From the NCBI RefSeq assembly GCF_003994335.1, contig NZ_PNQZ01000001.1, positions 62,013-126,012 on the forward strand: a DNA stretch of 64,000 bases, written 5' to 3'. Source of the stretch: Asaia sp. W19 (lineage in GTDB: Bacteria; Pseudomonadota; Alphaproteobacteria; Acetobacterales; Acetobacteraceae). The notes under the pieces were generated by a model. That model saw only the letters and a program-made list of their open reading frames with translations, was not told the DNA's origin and searched no databases. The translations under genes and the position numbers were made by a program. Below are positions 1-8,314 of the stretch, piece by piece (position 1 is the stretch's first letter; the number at the start of each line of letters is the position of its first letter).

Positions 1-1
1 T

Positions 2-2296
2 GCGGCAACAGACGCGCCCCTGGATCGCAAGGACAGGAAACCTCAGCGCAAAGTGGAAAAACGTCCAGAGGGCAAGAATACGATCGGTAAGAACGGCTCA
101 GAAGCCCACCCGGATGAGCATATCACAGTGCTCGGTAACGGGTTCAACACGCTGAAAGACCCGATCGGCCTGTCGCGCATGCCGCAGGATGCGCTGCATA
201 CGCCGCAGCAGATCAATATCGTGCCCCAGATGCTGATGAAGCAGCAGAACGTGAAATCGGTGGATGAAGCCCTGCGCAATGTGCCGGGCGTGACCTCCTC
301 GATTGGCGAAGGCGCGGGCGGCATGAATGGCGATCAGTTCCTGATCCGCGGCTTTCAGGCGCAGAACGATATCTACCAGGACGGTTTGCGCGATTTCGGC
401 GTCTACAGTCGCGATGCGTTCAATCTCGAGACGATCTCCGTCATCAAGGGGCCGTCATCCGAAGTGTTCGGCAATGGCACGACGGGGGGCGCCATCAACA
501 TGGTGACCAAGACGCCGACCCTGCGCGATCATTATGCCGCCGAGTTCAATGGCGGGTCGGGCTCCTATTATCGGGGTGTGCTCGACGTGAACAAGAAACT
601 CGACGATCACACGGCCCTGCGCATCACCGGCATGGGCAACGAGAACAACATCGTCGGGCGCGATTTCCTTTATTCGCATCGCTGGGGCATTGCACCCTCC
701 ATCGCCTTCGGTCTTGGCAGCAAGGCCACGCTGGTGCTGCAGTACATGCATCAGCAGGAAAATTCGGTCCCCGATTTTGGCGTGCCTGTTGTCACGCCGC
801 CCGGCGCGAAAACCGGCGGCCCGATTACCGAATACGGCATTCGCCGGACGAATTTCTACGGCACGACCAGCGACCAGAACGCCACAAACGACAATATGGA
901 AACGGCACGCTTCTCGTATAAACTCAACGATCACATCAAATTCTATGACGATCTGCGCGGCGGCCAGTTCTACCGGACATTCGCGGCCTCCAAGGCCACC
1001 TGTGACGCCACCTGCGTGAACAACTACTTCCTCGGTCATGCCGGCTCGGCGCTTGTCGCGCGCTCGGGACCGAATGGCGCCGGAAACGGCAAGGGCGCCG
1101 GCACGATCATGGCACCCCTGCCCTATCAGCAAACGAGCTGGTCGGTGCAGAATGTCGGCTCAATGGTCGCCGATTTCCATACGGGCTTTCTCAGGCATCA
1201 GGTCGTGACAGGCTTCGATCTCGAACGCGTCAACGACGTCCGCTCGCAATCGACCTATCTCAAACCCAAGCCCTATGCCTCGCTGGTCAACCCCAATCCC
1301 AATGTCGGCAATCTGCTTCTGGTGCCCGGCGACCTGAACCCGGCAGGACTGGTCAGCCTCGGCGCGCTGGGGGCCAAGTCGCACTCGAACGGTTACGGCT
1401 TCGATACAGGTCTGTTCTTCTATGATCAGATCTGGTTTACGAACTGGCTGTCAATCAAGGGTGGATTCCGCTGGGATCGCTGGCAGACCAGCTACAACCT
1501 CACGGGCGGTAATGTCGCCGCCAATCCTGATATCCATTACCATCAGGTCAGCAGCGTCTTTAATCCGAATGTCAGCCTTGTTGCGACGCCGGATACCCAT
1601 CAGACCTACTATTTCACCTGGGCGACGTCGACCACGCCAAGCGGCATGTATGTGACGAATGGCTCCGTGCCCATCCGTCCTGGGACGAACAGCTTTGCCA
1701 GCCCCGAAAAGGCCAATCTGTACGAGATCGGCGCGAAATACAGCGCCTTCCATGACCGCATGGGCTTCACAGCCTCGCTGTTCCGGCTGGAAAAGAACAA
1801 TGCCATCAATGCCGATCCGGTCACGGGTCAGGTGCAGGGGTCGAGCGACAAGCAGCGTAATCAGGGGCTCGAACTCTCTGTGGGCGGCATGATCACACGC
1901 CACTGGAATATCTCGGCGACCTATGCCCTGTATGACAGCGACACGCTGGCCTCCGATACCGCAGCATCCGTGGGCAAGCAGGTGCAGTATGTGCCCCATA
2001 ATCAGGCAACGCTGTGGTCAGTCTATGATGCGTTTTCCAACACGCCCTACAACGTCTCTTTCGGCGGTGGCATGACCTGGCGCCAGCATGTGTGGCTGAA
2101 CACCACCAACACGCTCAAGGTCCCGGATAATCTGGATTTCGACGCAGTCATTTCGCATCGTCTTGGTCAACACTGGAAGATCGCGCTCAATGGCTACAAT
2201 CTGGCCAATCGCCTGAACTACCAGAGCCTGTTTTCCAATCGCGCCACCCCATCCTCAGGGCGTACCTTCCTCGGGCAGATCAGCCTGAATTACTGA
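2..2296 (+). CDS. TonB-dependent siderophore receptor (5' end outside window)
   Basis: Outer-membrane beta-barrel that would import a ferric siderophore using TonB energy. The frame is open to base 2 and no signal peptide is visible, so the real start lies left of the window; the first start codon inside it, GTG at 53, is not convincing. The plug domain fills roughly the first 150 residues, with RGFQAQNDIYQDGLRD and VIKGPSSEVFGNGTTGG as in Fiu/FhuE-type receptors. The barrel ends with the aromatic C-terminus QISLNY and contains the late GYNLANRLNYQSLF segment typical of this subfamily. A stem-loop terminator follows, so it is probably the last gene of its transcript. Substrate is not deducible; catecholate or hydroxamate is inference from the subfamily. 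Confidence 0.93.
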   Translation, partial: AATDAPLDRKDRKPQRKVEKRPEGKNTIGKNGSEAHPDEHITVLGNGFNTLKDPIGLSRMPQDALHTPQQINIVPQMLMKQQNVKSVDEALRNVPGVTSSIGEGAGGMNGDQFLIRGFQAQNDIYQDGLRDFGVYSRDAFNLETISVIKGPSSEVFGNGTTGGAINMVTKTPTLRDHYAAEFNGGSGSYYRGVLDVNKKLDDHTALRITGMGNENNIVGRDFLYSHRWGIAPSIAFGLGSKATLVLQYMHQQENSVPDFGVPVVTPPGAKTGGPITEYGIRRTNFYGTTSDQNATNDNMETARFSYKLNDHIKFYDDLRGGQFYRTFAASKATCDATCVNNYFLGHAGSALVARSGPNGAGNGKGAGTIMAPLPYQQTSWSVQNVGSMVADFHTGFLRHQVVTGFDLERVNDVRSQSTYLKPKPYASLVNPNPNVGNLLLVPGDLNPAGLVSLGALGAKSHSNGYGFDTGLFFYDQIWFTNWLSIKGGFRWDRWQTSYNLTGGNVAANPDIHYHQVSSVFNPNVSLVATPDTHQTYYFTWATSTTPSGMYVTNGSVPIRPGTNSFASPEKANLYEIGAKYSAFHDRMGFTASLFRLEKNNAINADPVTGQVQGSSDKQRNQGLELSVGGMITRHWNISATYALYDSDTLASDTAASVGKQVQYVPHNQATLWSVYDAFSNTPYNVSFGGGMTWRQHVWLNTTNTLKVPDNLDFDAVISHRLGQHWKIALNGYNLANRLNYQSLFSNRATPSSGRTFLGQISLNY

Positions 2297-2313
2297 ATGG
2301 GCGCTTCGGCAGA

Positions 2314-2341
2314 AGCCGGGCGGTTTTCTGCCCGGCTTTTG
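2314..2341 (+). terminator. Rho-independent terminator after the siderophore receptor
   Basis: AGCCGGGC at 2314-2321 and GCCCGGCT at 2330-2337 form an 8-bp perfect stem with an 8-base loop followed by T-rich sequence. It sits 18 bases after the receptor stop codon. Confidence 0.8.
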
Positions 2342-2481
2342 CTGTCACCGCACCCGATGAGATCTGAGCCGTCAAAGGTCGACCCCGAACAAGCCGCTCG
2401 GTGTTTCTTGATAGGCGTTTTCCCGTCTCCTGCGCTATGGAACCCCCAAAACCGGTTTCTGGATTTCTGGGGATAGTCATC

Positions 2482-3414
2482 ATGTCGCAGCCACCCATCT
2501 GCATTGCCGCCCTTTATCGCTTCACCCCCTTTGCTGACCCTGCGACCATTCGCACGCCTCTGCTCGATGCCTGTCAGGGACTGGGAATCAAGGGTACGCT
2601 GCTTCTGGCGCGCGAAGGGATCAATGGCACGATAGCGGGCAGTGACGAGGCCATTACCGCCATCATCGCCCATATCCGCGCCCTGCCCGGCTGCGATGCG
2701 CTCGAATGGAAACTCTCGCGCGCGGAGACCATGCCCTTCAACCGTATGAAGGTCCGACTCAAGCGGGAGATCGTGACCATGGGCCAGCCGGATATCGACC
2801 CTCTTGCCGGTGTCGGGCGCTATGTCTCGGCCATGGACTGGAACGCCCTGATTGCCGACCCGGATACGATCCTGATCGACACGCGCAATGATTATGAAGT
2901 CGCGGTCGGTACCTTCAAAGGCGCCATCGACCCCGATATCCAGAGCTTTCGCGAATTTCCCGACTGGTTCCGCGCCCGCCGCGCTGAACTGGCGGCCGAA
3001 GGACGCACGCCCAAAATCGCCATGTTCTGCACTGGCGGCATACGCTGCGAAAAATCCACGGCTTTCGCGCTCTCGGAAGGCGTGCAGGATGTTTATCACC
3101 TCAAGGGCGGCATCCTGAAATATCTGGAAGAGGTTCCAGAGGCTGAAAGCCTGTGGGAGGGCGAATGCTTCGTTTTCGATCAGCGCGTGACCGTGCGCCA
3201 TGGGCTCGAACCCGGAGCCTATGATCTATGCCATGCCTGCCGCCGCCCCATTTCGGGCGAAGACAAGAATTCAGCCCTCTATGTCGAGGGCGTCCAGTGC
3301 CCCGCCTGTGCGACTGAACGTACCGACACCCAACGCGCGCGCTACGCCGCCCGTCAACAACAGGAAGACTTGGCTCGTGCTCGTGGCACACATCATGTTG
3401 GTGGGAACGACTGA
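2482..3414 (+). CDS. trhO: tRNA uridine(34) hydroxylase, rhodanese family (TrhO/YceA)
   Basis: Cytosolic oxygen-dependent enzyme that hydroxylates U34 of tRNA to 5-hydroxyuridine. The 310-residue product has an N-terminal ferredoxin-like domain, a rhodanese domain around residues 120-215 with the loop [10 protein letters not shown] (catalytic Cys183, second Cys189), and a C-terminal tail with paired cysteines (CHAC and CPAC) as in the TrhO family. The start at 2482 gives [14 protein letters not shown], which aligns with the usual N-terminus; the frame is open 27 codons further upstream, but those codons are low-complexity leader. It follows the receptor terminator and seems to be its own unit. 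Confidence 0.93.
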   Translation: MSQPPICIAALYRFTPFADPATIRTPLLDACQGLGIKGTLLLAREGINGTIAGSDEAITAIIAHIRALPGCDALEWKLSRAETMPFNRMKVRLKREIVTMGQPDIDPLAGVGRYVSAMDWNALIADPDTILIDTRNDYEVAVGTFKGAIDPDIQSFREFPDWFRARRAELAAEGRTPKIAMFCTGGIRCEKSTAFALSEGVQDVYHLKGGILKYLEEVPEAESLWEGECFVFDQRVTVRHGLEPGAYDLCHACRRPISGEDKNSALYVEGVQCPACATERTDTQRARYAARQQQEDLARARGTHHVGGND

Positions 3415-3454
3415 GCATAAGGTCGCGCTTCATACTTGCTTAGGAGACACCGCA

Positions 3455-3736
3455 ATGACCGGCGAGACGGCAGACGATCACTGGGCATCGGATCCATGGT
3501 TCACCACTACCCTCGATCGTTTGAATGGGGCGCGAGAGGAGGGGTAAAGCACCCACATCCTCGATCTCGAGGCCATCGAAGCAGCGATCTTCGAGGGTGA
3601 TAGCGCCGTCTATCGCCTCATGGCAGCCATGGAGAGCATCCTGCGCAAAGAAGGCCATGACGGCTTTCGGGGCGCTCCGCGGGTTCTGTTGGCCACTTTG
3701 CAGCGCCTGAGCGAGCTCAGTCGTAGCAACGTCTGA
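3455..3736 (+). pseudogene. Small hypothetical gene broken by an in-frame TAA
   Basis: An ATG at 3455 with an AGGAGA ribosome-binding site upstream opens a 30-codon frame (MTGETADDHWASDPWF...) that stops at TAA 3545-3547. The same frame then continues without interruption for 62 codons to TGA at 3734-3736 (THILDLEAIEAAIFEGD...LQRLSELSRSNV), with protein-like amphipathic composition. The simplest reading is a roughly 93-codon gene with one nonsense mutation. No ATG, GTG or TTG start lies directly after the TAA, so two separate genes are less likely. I do not recognise the family. A sequencing error or readthrough are alternatives. Confidence 0.5.
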
Positions 3737-3839
3737 CCGATAGAAAGACGGGGCGTCACTTTGCCAGAAACCGCTTCGTCGTATCCTGTCTCGCGTCCCG
3801 CCAAGGGATGGCATGCCTTCGCAAATGCTTAGCAAAAAC

Positions 3840-3889
3840 CGGGATGAAAGGGGCTTTCCCCTTTCCGGGGGGCGGGGCAGCGCCCCGCA
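3840..3889. repeat. Partial copy of a GC-rich palindromic intergenic element
   Basis: From GGGATGAAAGGGGCT to GCCCCGCA this is nearly identical to the right half of the element at 6384-6495 and close to that at 9616-9722. It contains the stem GCGGGGC/GCCCCGC. It lies in the 239-base gap between the broken gene and the LysR gene, where I see no other coding sequence. Confidence 0.75.
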
Positions 3890-3975
3890 ATATCGCGTCA
3901 CAGCAGGAAGAGAATCCGATCAGCAGAGACAAGGCTTGACCTGGCCTGCGCTCTAGCCCCCTTTATCGGATCATC

Positions 3976-4896
3976 ATGAAAAGACGCCTCCCCGATCTGG
4001 AAGCCTGGGCCATTTTCGCGCGTGTGGCGCAGTTGGGGTCGTTCTCGCGTGCTGCGCGTGAACTCGGACTATCTGATCCCACGATTTCAAAAGCAATCAC
4101 CCGGCTTGAGGCGCGACTGGGGCTGACGCTCATCGCGCGTACATCGCGGCGGATTGCCCTGACCGATGCCGGACATGTCGCGCTCGAGCGGGCCATACGT
4201 ATTTTGGATGAGGGTGAGGCCGTCGAGGAGGAGGCGGTGGAGCAGGCCTCCACGCCACGCGGGCGCGTACGGGTCAGCGCGCCTCTCTCTTTCGGTGTGG
4301 GGTATCTGGGACCAATTCTGCCGCACTTTTTCGAAACCTATCCCGAGATCGTTGTCGATCTGGCGCTCAGCGACCGAAAAGTCGATCTCGTAGCCGAGGG
4401 GTTCGATCTGGCCTTGCGTATTGCCAGTCTGGACGATTCCTCCATGCTGTCACGTCGGCTCTGCACCATGCGGCTGTTCCTTGTAGCAGCCCCGTCTTAT
4501 CTTGAACGGCATGGAACGCCGTCTCATCCGGCCGAACTCGTCCGCCATCAGGCACTCATCTATACGGGCGGGAATCTGCGGGACACGTGGCGTTTCTCGC
4601 ATCCCTTCCTTGGCGAAAGCACTGTGCAGCCCGCTATCAGAATGTGGAGCGACAATGCCGAGGTCCATAATCCTGCGCTTATTGCCGGGCAAGGCCTGGC
4701 CATACAGCCGGAATTCATGATCTGGCGTGAGGTGCAGGCAGGCAAGCTGACCACCGTCCTGCCGGAGTGGAGCATCACACCGCTCAGCCTGCATCTTGTC
4801 ATGCCCCCCAGCCCGCTGCGCCCGAAACGGGTACAGGTCCTGATCGATTATCTGGCCGCCGAACTCGCCAAGGCCCCCTGGGCCATGGAAAACTGA
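3976..4896 (+). CDS. LysR-family transcriptional regulator
   Basis: DNA-binding regulator of 306 residues. The N-terminal winged helix-turn-helix occupies about residues 5-65 (LEAWAIFARVAQLGSFSRAA, then LGLSDPTISKAITRLEARLG), followed by the LysR substrate-binding domain (about 90-295) with GRVRVSAPLSFG at its start. The subfamily resembles DsdC/CrgA-like regulators of small-molecule responses. It converges on the hydrolase/doxX pair, so its target is uncertain; regulation of that pair is possible but unproven. The effector is unknown. Confidence 0.92.
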   Translation: MKRRLPDLEAWAIFARVAQLGSFSRAARELGLSDPTISKAITRLEARLGLTLIARTSRRIALTDAGHVALERAIRILDEGEAVEEEAVEQASTPRGRVRVSAPLSFGVGYLGPILPHFFETYPEIVVDLALSDRKVDLVAEGFDLALRIASLDDSSMLSRRLCTMRLFLVAAPSYLERHGTPSHPAELVRHQALIYTGGNLRDTWRFSHPFLGESTVQPAIRMWSDNAEVHNPALIAGQGLAIQPEFMIWREVQAGKLTTVLPEWSITPLSLHLVMPPSPLRPKRVQVLIDYLAAELAKAPWAMEN

Positions 4897-4898
4897 CC

Positions 4899-4917
4899 CG
4901 CGACGGCACAGGTCGCG
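4899..4917. terminator. Possible hairpin between convergent genes
   Basis: CGCGAC at 4899-4904 pairs with GTCGCG at 4912-4917 in the 33-base gap between the converging lysR and hydrolase genes. There is no T-run, so termination on either strand is only a guess from position. Confidence 0.3.
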
Positions 4918-4929
4918 ACAAGGGACCGA

Positions 4930-5748
4930 TCACAGCCTGAGAAAATCCAGCAGATCGGCTGTCAGCTGCGCCTGATGGGTCACCGTGAAACCGTGCGGCG
5001 CCCCGGGATAGATCCTGAGCCGTGCATCGGGCAGCATCTCTGCCGCAAGTCTGCCGGTTCCCTCAAAAGGCACAACCTGATCGTCATCCCCATGAATGAC
5101 CAGGGCGGGCACGGTGATGGCAGCCATGTCAGGCCGGAAATCGGTTTCCGCAAATGCTGTCGCACTTTCGATCTCGGCTCGCACGCTCCCCATCAGCCCA
5201 AGCTGCAGAAACTGCGCCAGCGCGCCATCGGATACGGCCTGACCATGGTTCCTGCCGAAAAACACCGGGGCGAAATCCACCAGCACCTGCGCCCGGTCTG
5301 CCAGAAGCGCCGCCCGTAGCCCGTCGAAGAACGCCTTGTCCGGTCCGAAAGGATGATCCGCCCTCTGCATGAAAACCGGCGTGACCGCCCCGAGCAAGGC
5401 GAGGCTTCGCACCCGCGTCGTTCCATGGCGCGCCACATAGCGGCTGATATCGCCACCCCCCATCGAAAATCCGACCAGCGTGATATCGCTCAGATCGAGA
5501 TGGGCGATCAGTTCGGCGATATCATCGGCAAACCGGTCATATGTGTACCCTCCCCAGGGCTGGGACGACCGACCGAACCCCCGACGATCGAAAGCGATCA
5601 CCCGGTATCCGGCCTCGGCCAGAGCGATCATCTGCTCGTCCCACATATCGGCACTGAGCGGCCAGCCATGGCTCAAGAGTACAGGGCGTCCCTTGCCCCA
5701 ATCCTTGTAATATATCTCGACGTGATCTGACGTGGTGAAGACGGACAT
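4930..5748 (-). CDS. Alpha/beta hydrolase, non-haem chloroperoxidase-like
   Basis: Soluble alpha/beta-fold hydrolase of 272 residues. The catalytic triad is visible: nucleophile Ser in GFSMGGG, Asp in VIHGDDDQVVP, and His in GAPHGFTVTHQ. SHGWPLSADMWDEQ near the N-terminus is the oxyanion-hole segment of the cofactor-free haloperoxidase/esterase group, whose natural role is usually ester hydrolysis or perhydrolysis. It lies 45 bases after doxX on the same strand with AGGAGT before its ATG, so the two are probably cotranscribed. Substrate unknown. Confidence 0.93.
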   Translation of the reverse strand: MSVFTTSDHVEIYYKDWGKGRPVLLSHGWPLSADMWDEQMIALAEAGYRVIAFDRRGFGRSSQPWGGYTYDRFADDIAELIAHLDLSDITLVGFSMGGGDISRYVARHGTTRVRSLALLGAVTPVFMQRADHPFGPDKAFFDGLRAALLADRAQVLVDFAPVFFGRNHGQAVSDGALAQFLQLGLMGSVRAEIESATAFAETDFRPDMAAITVPALVIHGDDDQVVPFEGTGRLAAEMLPDARLRIYPGAPHGFTVTHQAQLTADLLDFLRL

Positions 5749-5793
5749 CTGAATAACTCCTGTTCTTTGATGGCAGGGAGAAATTGAGCAAAA

Positions 5794-6213
5794 TCAGCGG
5801 AGGATGCGTCTGACCGGAACGGCGTAGCGCCCCGCACCGGCGGCGGCCAAAGCCAGCAATCCACCGGCAATCGACAGATTTTTGTAGAAATGGATCGTCA
5901 TGTCGTATCGCACCGCGCCCGGTGCATAGGTCCAGAAATGATGCCCGATCAGCCCCGTGACGGCCGTATATGCGGCCAGCAGAAGCGCCACTGGCGACGT
6001 CATCACACCAAGCACCAGGGCCAGCCCCGCACCGAGTTCGATGATCGTGGCTGCCAGAGCCGACAGTGTCGGGAAAGGGGCGCCTGACTGGACCATATAA
6101 GCGACGGCTCCGGCAAAATCGGAAACCTTGCCCCAGCCCATGACGAGAAACAGAAGTGAGAGGCCAAAGCGTGCGCCGAACAAGGCCGCATCGCTCAGGA
6201 AAAGAGCATTCAT
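5794..6213 (-). CDS. DoxX-family membrane protein
   Basis: Integral membrane protein of 139 residues with four predicted hydrophobic segments (LFGARFGLSLLFLVMGWGK, then segments around residues 47-62, 68-90 and 108-122), the normal size and layout for DoxX. The start is ATG at 6213 with AAGGAAC upstream on the minus strand. DoxX proteins have been linked to thiosulfate:quinone oxidation and to redox stress, but most remain uncharacterised and I assign no reaction. First gene of a likely doxX-hydrolase operon. Confidence 0.9.
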   Translation of the reverse strand: MNALFLSDAALFGARFGLSLLFLVMGWGKVSDFAGAVAYMVQSGAPFPTLSALAATIIELGAGLALVLGVMTSPVALLLAAYTAVTGLIGHHFWTYAPGAVRYDMTIHFYKNLSIAGGLLALAAAGAGRYAVPVRRILR

Positions 6214-6305
6214 GGTGAGGTTCCTTCAGCGTGGTGCGGCACCGAAGTGGCTCGCCGCTGAAAGACCATTACGGTTCTTTATCGTTCATAAAAACAGAAA
6301 TGAAA

Positions 6306-6320
6306 GAAAGGTATTCTTTC
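6306..6320. promoter_or_regulatory. Small palindrome upstream of doxX
   Basis: GAAAG-GTATT-CTTTC, perfect 5-bp arms, in an AT-rich block (6260-6330) about 95 bases upstream of the doxX start on the minus strand. The surrounding AT-rich sequence is the best candidate for the doxX promoter. Operator function is inference. Confidence 0.35.
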
Positions 6321-6383
6321 CTTTTTATAGGCAATGGAGCGCGAAGTCTCGCGTGCGAGCGTTTCTAAGACAAGCCTTCCTTT

Positions 6384-6495
6384 ATGGGGCTTTGCCCCAT
6401 TCCCCACCAAAGGACGGTCGTCCTTTGGAAACCTGTGTTATAGAAGCGGGATGAAAGGGGCTTGCTCCTTTCCGGGGGGCGGGGCAGCGCCCCGC
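6384..6495. repeat. GC-rich modular palindromic intergenic element
   Basis: Array of stem-loops: ATGGGGC/GCCCCAT (6384-6400), CCAAAGGACG/CGTCCTTTGG (6407-6428), and a final GCGGGGC/GCCCCGC pair ending at 6495. The same order of stems recurs at 9616-9722 and in the tandem array at 57969-58332. It ends 8 bases from the stop of the minus-strand transporter gene and could serve as its transcript end or as a repeat of REP/BIME type. Confidence 0.8.
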
Positions 6496-6502
6496 ATTCC
6501 TC

Positions 6503-7588
6503 TCAGAGCAAGCGGGCGAGTTTCAGGAACACCCAGGTCAGGATCATGGCGATAAAGCACACTGCACCGGCCTCGAGCGTGCCATAAGCGCCACTCGCCA
6601 GATACATCCCGCCCGTGTTCATGCCGAAGAACCCGGTCACCAGAGTAGCCGGGAACATGAGAATGGTGGCAGCCGTCAGGATATAGAGGCGTCGGTTGGT
6701 TTCTTCGGCCTGGGACGAGCCGAGTTCGTCCTGGAGAGAGCGAGCACGATCCAGTAGGGCGATCATGTCATCGAGTGCGGCATGAACCTGGCGTTCGGTT
6801 CGGTCGCGCAATTCGTCCTCAGCCCATTCTGGCAGCTCCAGATCCTCGTCGCGCAAGACACGGTCGATGGGGGTAACCACGCGACGTAATTCGGTCGCAC
6901 GGCGTCGGCCCTTACCCACGATACCGCCGAGATGCCCCAGATCGGTACGTCGCTCGATCAGCAGGAGTGCGTCTTCCGCACGGTCGAGCTCGTCATCGAG
7001 CTTGCCGATCTGGCGGCGCACACTGCCGGTGAATTCGCGCAGGGCGCGATCGATCACTCCGGCGGGGCTACGGGGGATGGACTCAGCGCGCAGGGTACGA
7101 AACGCGGCACCCAGGACAGGGATGGGGTTGCGGCGCGTGGTGATGAGCAGATCGGGCCGCATGGCGAACCGCCAGGCGCAGATATCGCGATCCTCTTCCG
7201 ACACGGCATCGTCAAAAGCAGGAAGCGCCCCCCAGACCAGACCCGGCAGGGCCTCCAGCATGACGCCATATTCCGTTTCGGCCAACATGGCACTGACGTC
7301 TTCAGGCAGGCAGGGCAGGGTGGCGACGTGCTGCCGCGCCGAGCTATGCACGGTGTCGAAATGCAGCCAGGCCCAGCTTTCCGAGGGTTTGGGATAGTTC
7401 GAGGGCGGCGTGCGATCATTGAGCAGGCTCTCGATCTCATGCGGTTCGAGCGGCGAGGGGTCCTCACCCGGCCGCGCCCGGATGGCCCAGACCAGCCCAT
7501 TGGCAATGCCGTGGGGCAGGGCACCGGATGGCTTCATATCCTGACCGGCAACGACGGAGAACGGCATCTGTGAGCGTGTATTGGACAT
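6503..7588 (-). CDS. zntB: CorA-family divalent cation transporter, ZntB-like
   Basis: Inner-membrane metal transporter of 361 residues. The N-terminal two thirds is cytosolic and helical (REFTGSVRRQIGKLDDELDR onwards, a long coiled region), followed by two C-terminal membrane segments around 299-318 and 333-355. The pore-loop signature is GMNTGG, intermediate between the CorA GMN and the ZntB form. The start at 7588 is chosen because GGAGG lies five bases upstream; the frame is open another 26 codons. Family members move Zn2+ or Mg2+; the ion is not deducible here. Confidence 0.9.
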   Translation of the reverse strand: MSNTRSQMPFSVVAGQDMKPSGALPHGIANGLVWAIRARPGEDPSPLEPHEIESLLNDRTPPSNYPKPSESWAWLHFDTVHSSARQHVATLPCLPEDVSAMLAETEYGVMLEALPGLVWGALPAFDDAVSEEDRDICAWRFAMRPDLLITTRRNPIPVLGAAFRTLRAESIPRSPAGVIDRALREFTGSVRRQIGKLDDELDRAEDALLLIERRTDLGHLGGIVGKGRRRATELRRVVTPIDRVLRDEDLELPEWAEDELRDRTERQVHAALDDMIALLDRARSLQDELGSSQAEETNRRLYILTAATILMFPATLVTGFFGMNTGGMYLASGAYGTLEAGAVCFIAMILTWVFLKLARLL

Positions 7589-7783
7589 GCCATCCTCCAT
7601 CCTGAGGAAATCTCTGTTCTGAGCGAACGCTGCTCGCTGTCTCGCATGGGCGGCGAGCCCAGGCAACCGCTTTCCAAGCTTAATGTAGCGGCAAGGAAAC
7701 CGGAACGCCGCCGGTTTGTTACCAGTTCATCAAGATGTCCCGCAAAACGAAAAACCAAGCCTGACATCATTACCCCGTTTTCC

Positions 7784-7797
7784 GACAGGAGCCTGTC
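7784..7797 (+). promoter_or_regulatory. Ribosome-binding site inside a short palindrome
   Basis: GACAGG-AG-CCTGTC directly abuts the ATG at 7798 and contains the Shine-Dalgarno AGGAG. In RNA it could fold as a 5-bp stem with GAGC in the loop, partly masking the ribosome-binding site. Confidence 0.35.
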
Positions 7798-8169
7798 ATG
7801 AAACACGCATTTAAAGCCGTCCTGACCGCATCCGCCCTGCTTGCCGCACCCACTCTCGTATCGGGCCCTGCTTTCGCGCAGGCTACAACGGCGACAGACA
7901 GCGAACAGGCCCCTACGGCTCAAAAGGCTGAAACTCTCAAGAGCCAGTCGACCCAGATTCATAACCCGACCGAGCAGAACGAGACGTTCAAGAATCAGGC
8001 GAATGAACAGCCCGATCCCAAGACGCCGAGCGCGCCCGGTGGAACGGTGGCGCCGACGGGAGAAACTTCGGACAAGATGCCCATCTCCTCGCCGCAACAT
8101 GAGAAAGCAGCCAAACACAAGCACAGCATGAAGGGCATGAAGATGTCCGACAAATCGGCCCAGCAGTAA
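7798..8169 (+). CDS. Small secreted protein with His/Met-rich tail
   Basis: A 123-residue protein with a clear Sec signal peptide (MKHAFKAVLTASALLAAPTL...) and likely cleavage after AFA at about residue 26. The mature part is hydrophilic, disordered-looking and rich in Gln, Thr and Pro. The last 25 residues are His/Met/Lys-rich (HEKAAKHKHSMKGMKMSDK), which suggests periplasmic metal binding, copper most likely. I know no family for it. The gene is flanked by its own AGGAG ribosome-binding site and a terminator. It is divergent from the ZntB-like transporter, which fits a metal role but does not prove it. Confidence 0.85.
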   Translation: MKHAFKAVLTASALLAAPTLVSGPAFAQATTATDSEQAPTAQKAETLKSQSTQIHNPTEQNETFKNQANEQPDPKTPSAPGGTVAPTGETSDKMPISSPQHEKAAKHKHSMKGMKMSDKSAQQ

Positions 8170-8206
8170 CCGGTCTCTCCTTAAGGCCCAGATCCTGAGG
8201 GTATGA

Positions 8207-8243
8207 AAAGGCGTCCACCCCAACCCGGGTCGGGCGCCTTTTT
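8207..8243 (+). terminator. Rho-independent terminator
   Basis: AAAAGGCG at 8207-8214 pairs with CGCCTTTT at 8235-8242, ending in a T-run, 38 bases after the small secreted protein gene. Confidence 0.75.
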
Positions 8244-8314
8244 CATGCGCGCTGGCCCAAAGCCAGAACTCGCTCTATACAAATGCCCCTCACCAGAGAA
8301 ACAAGGGTTTCAGA

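Noticed and set aside
8244-8314. SAH riboswitch upstream of ahcY
   Set aside because: The leader lacks the conserved core expected of SAH riboswitches and is too short after the preceding terminator.
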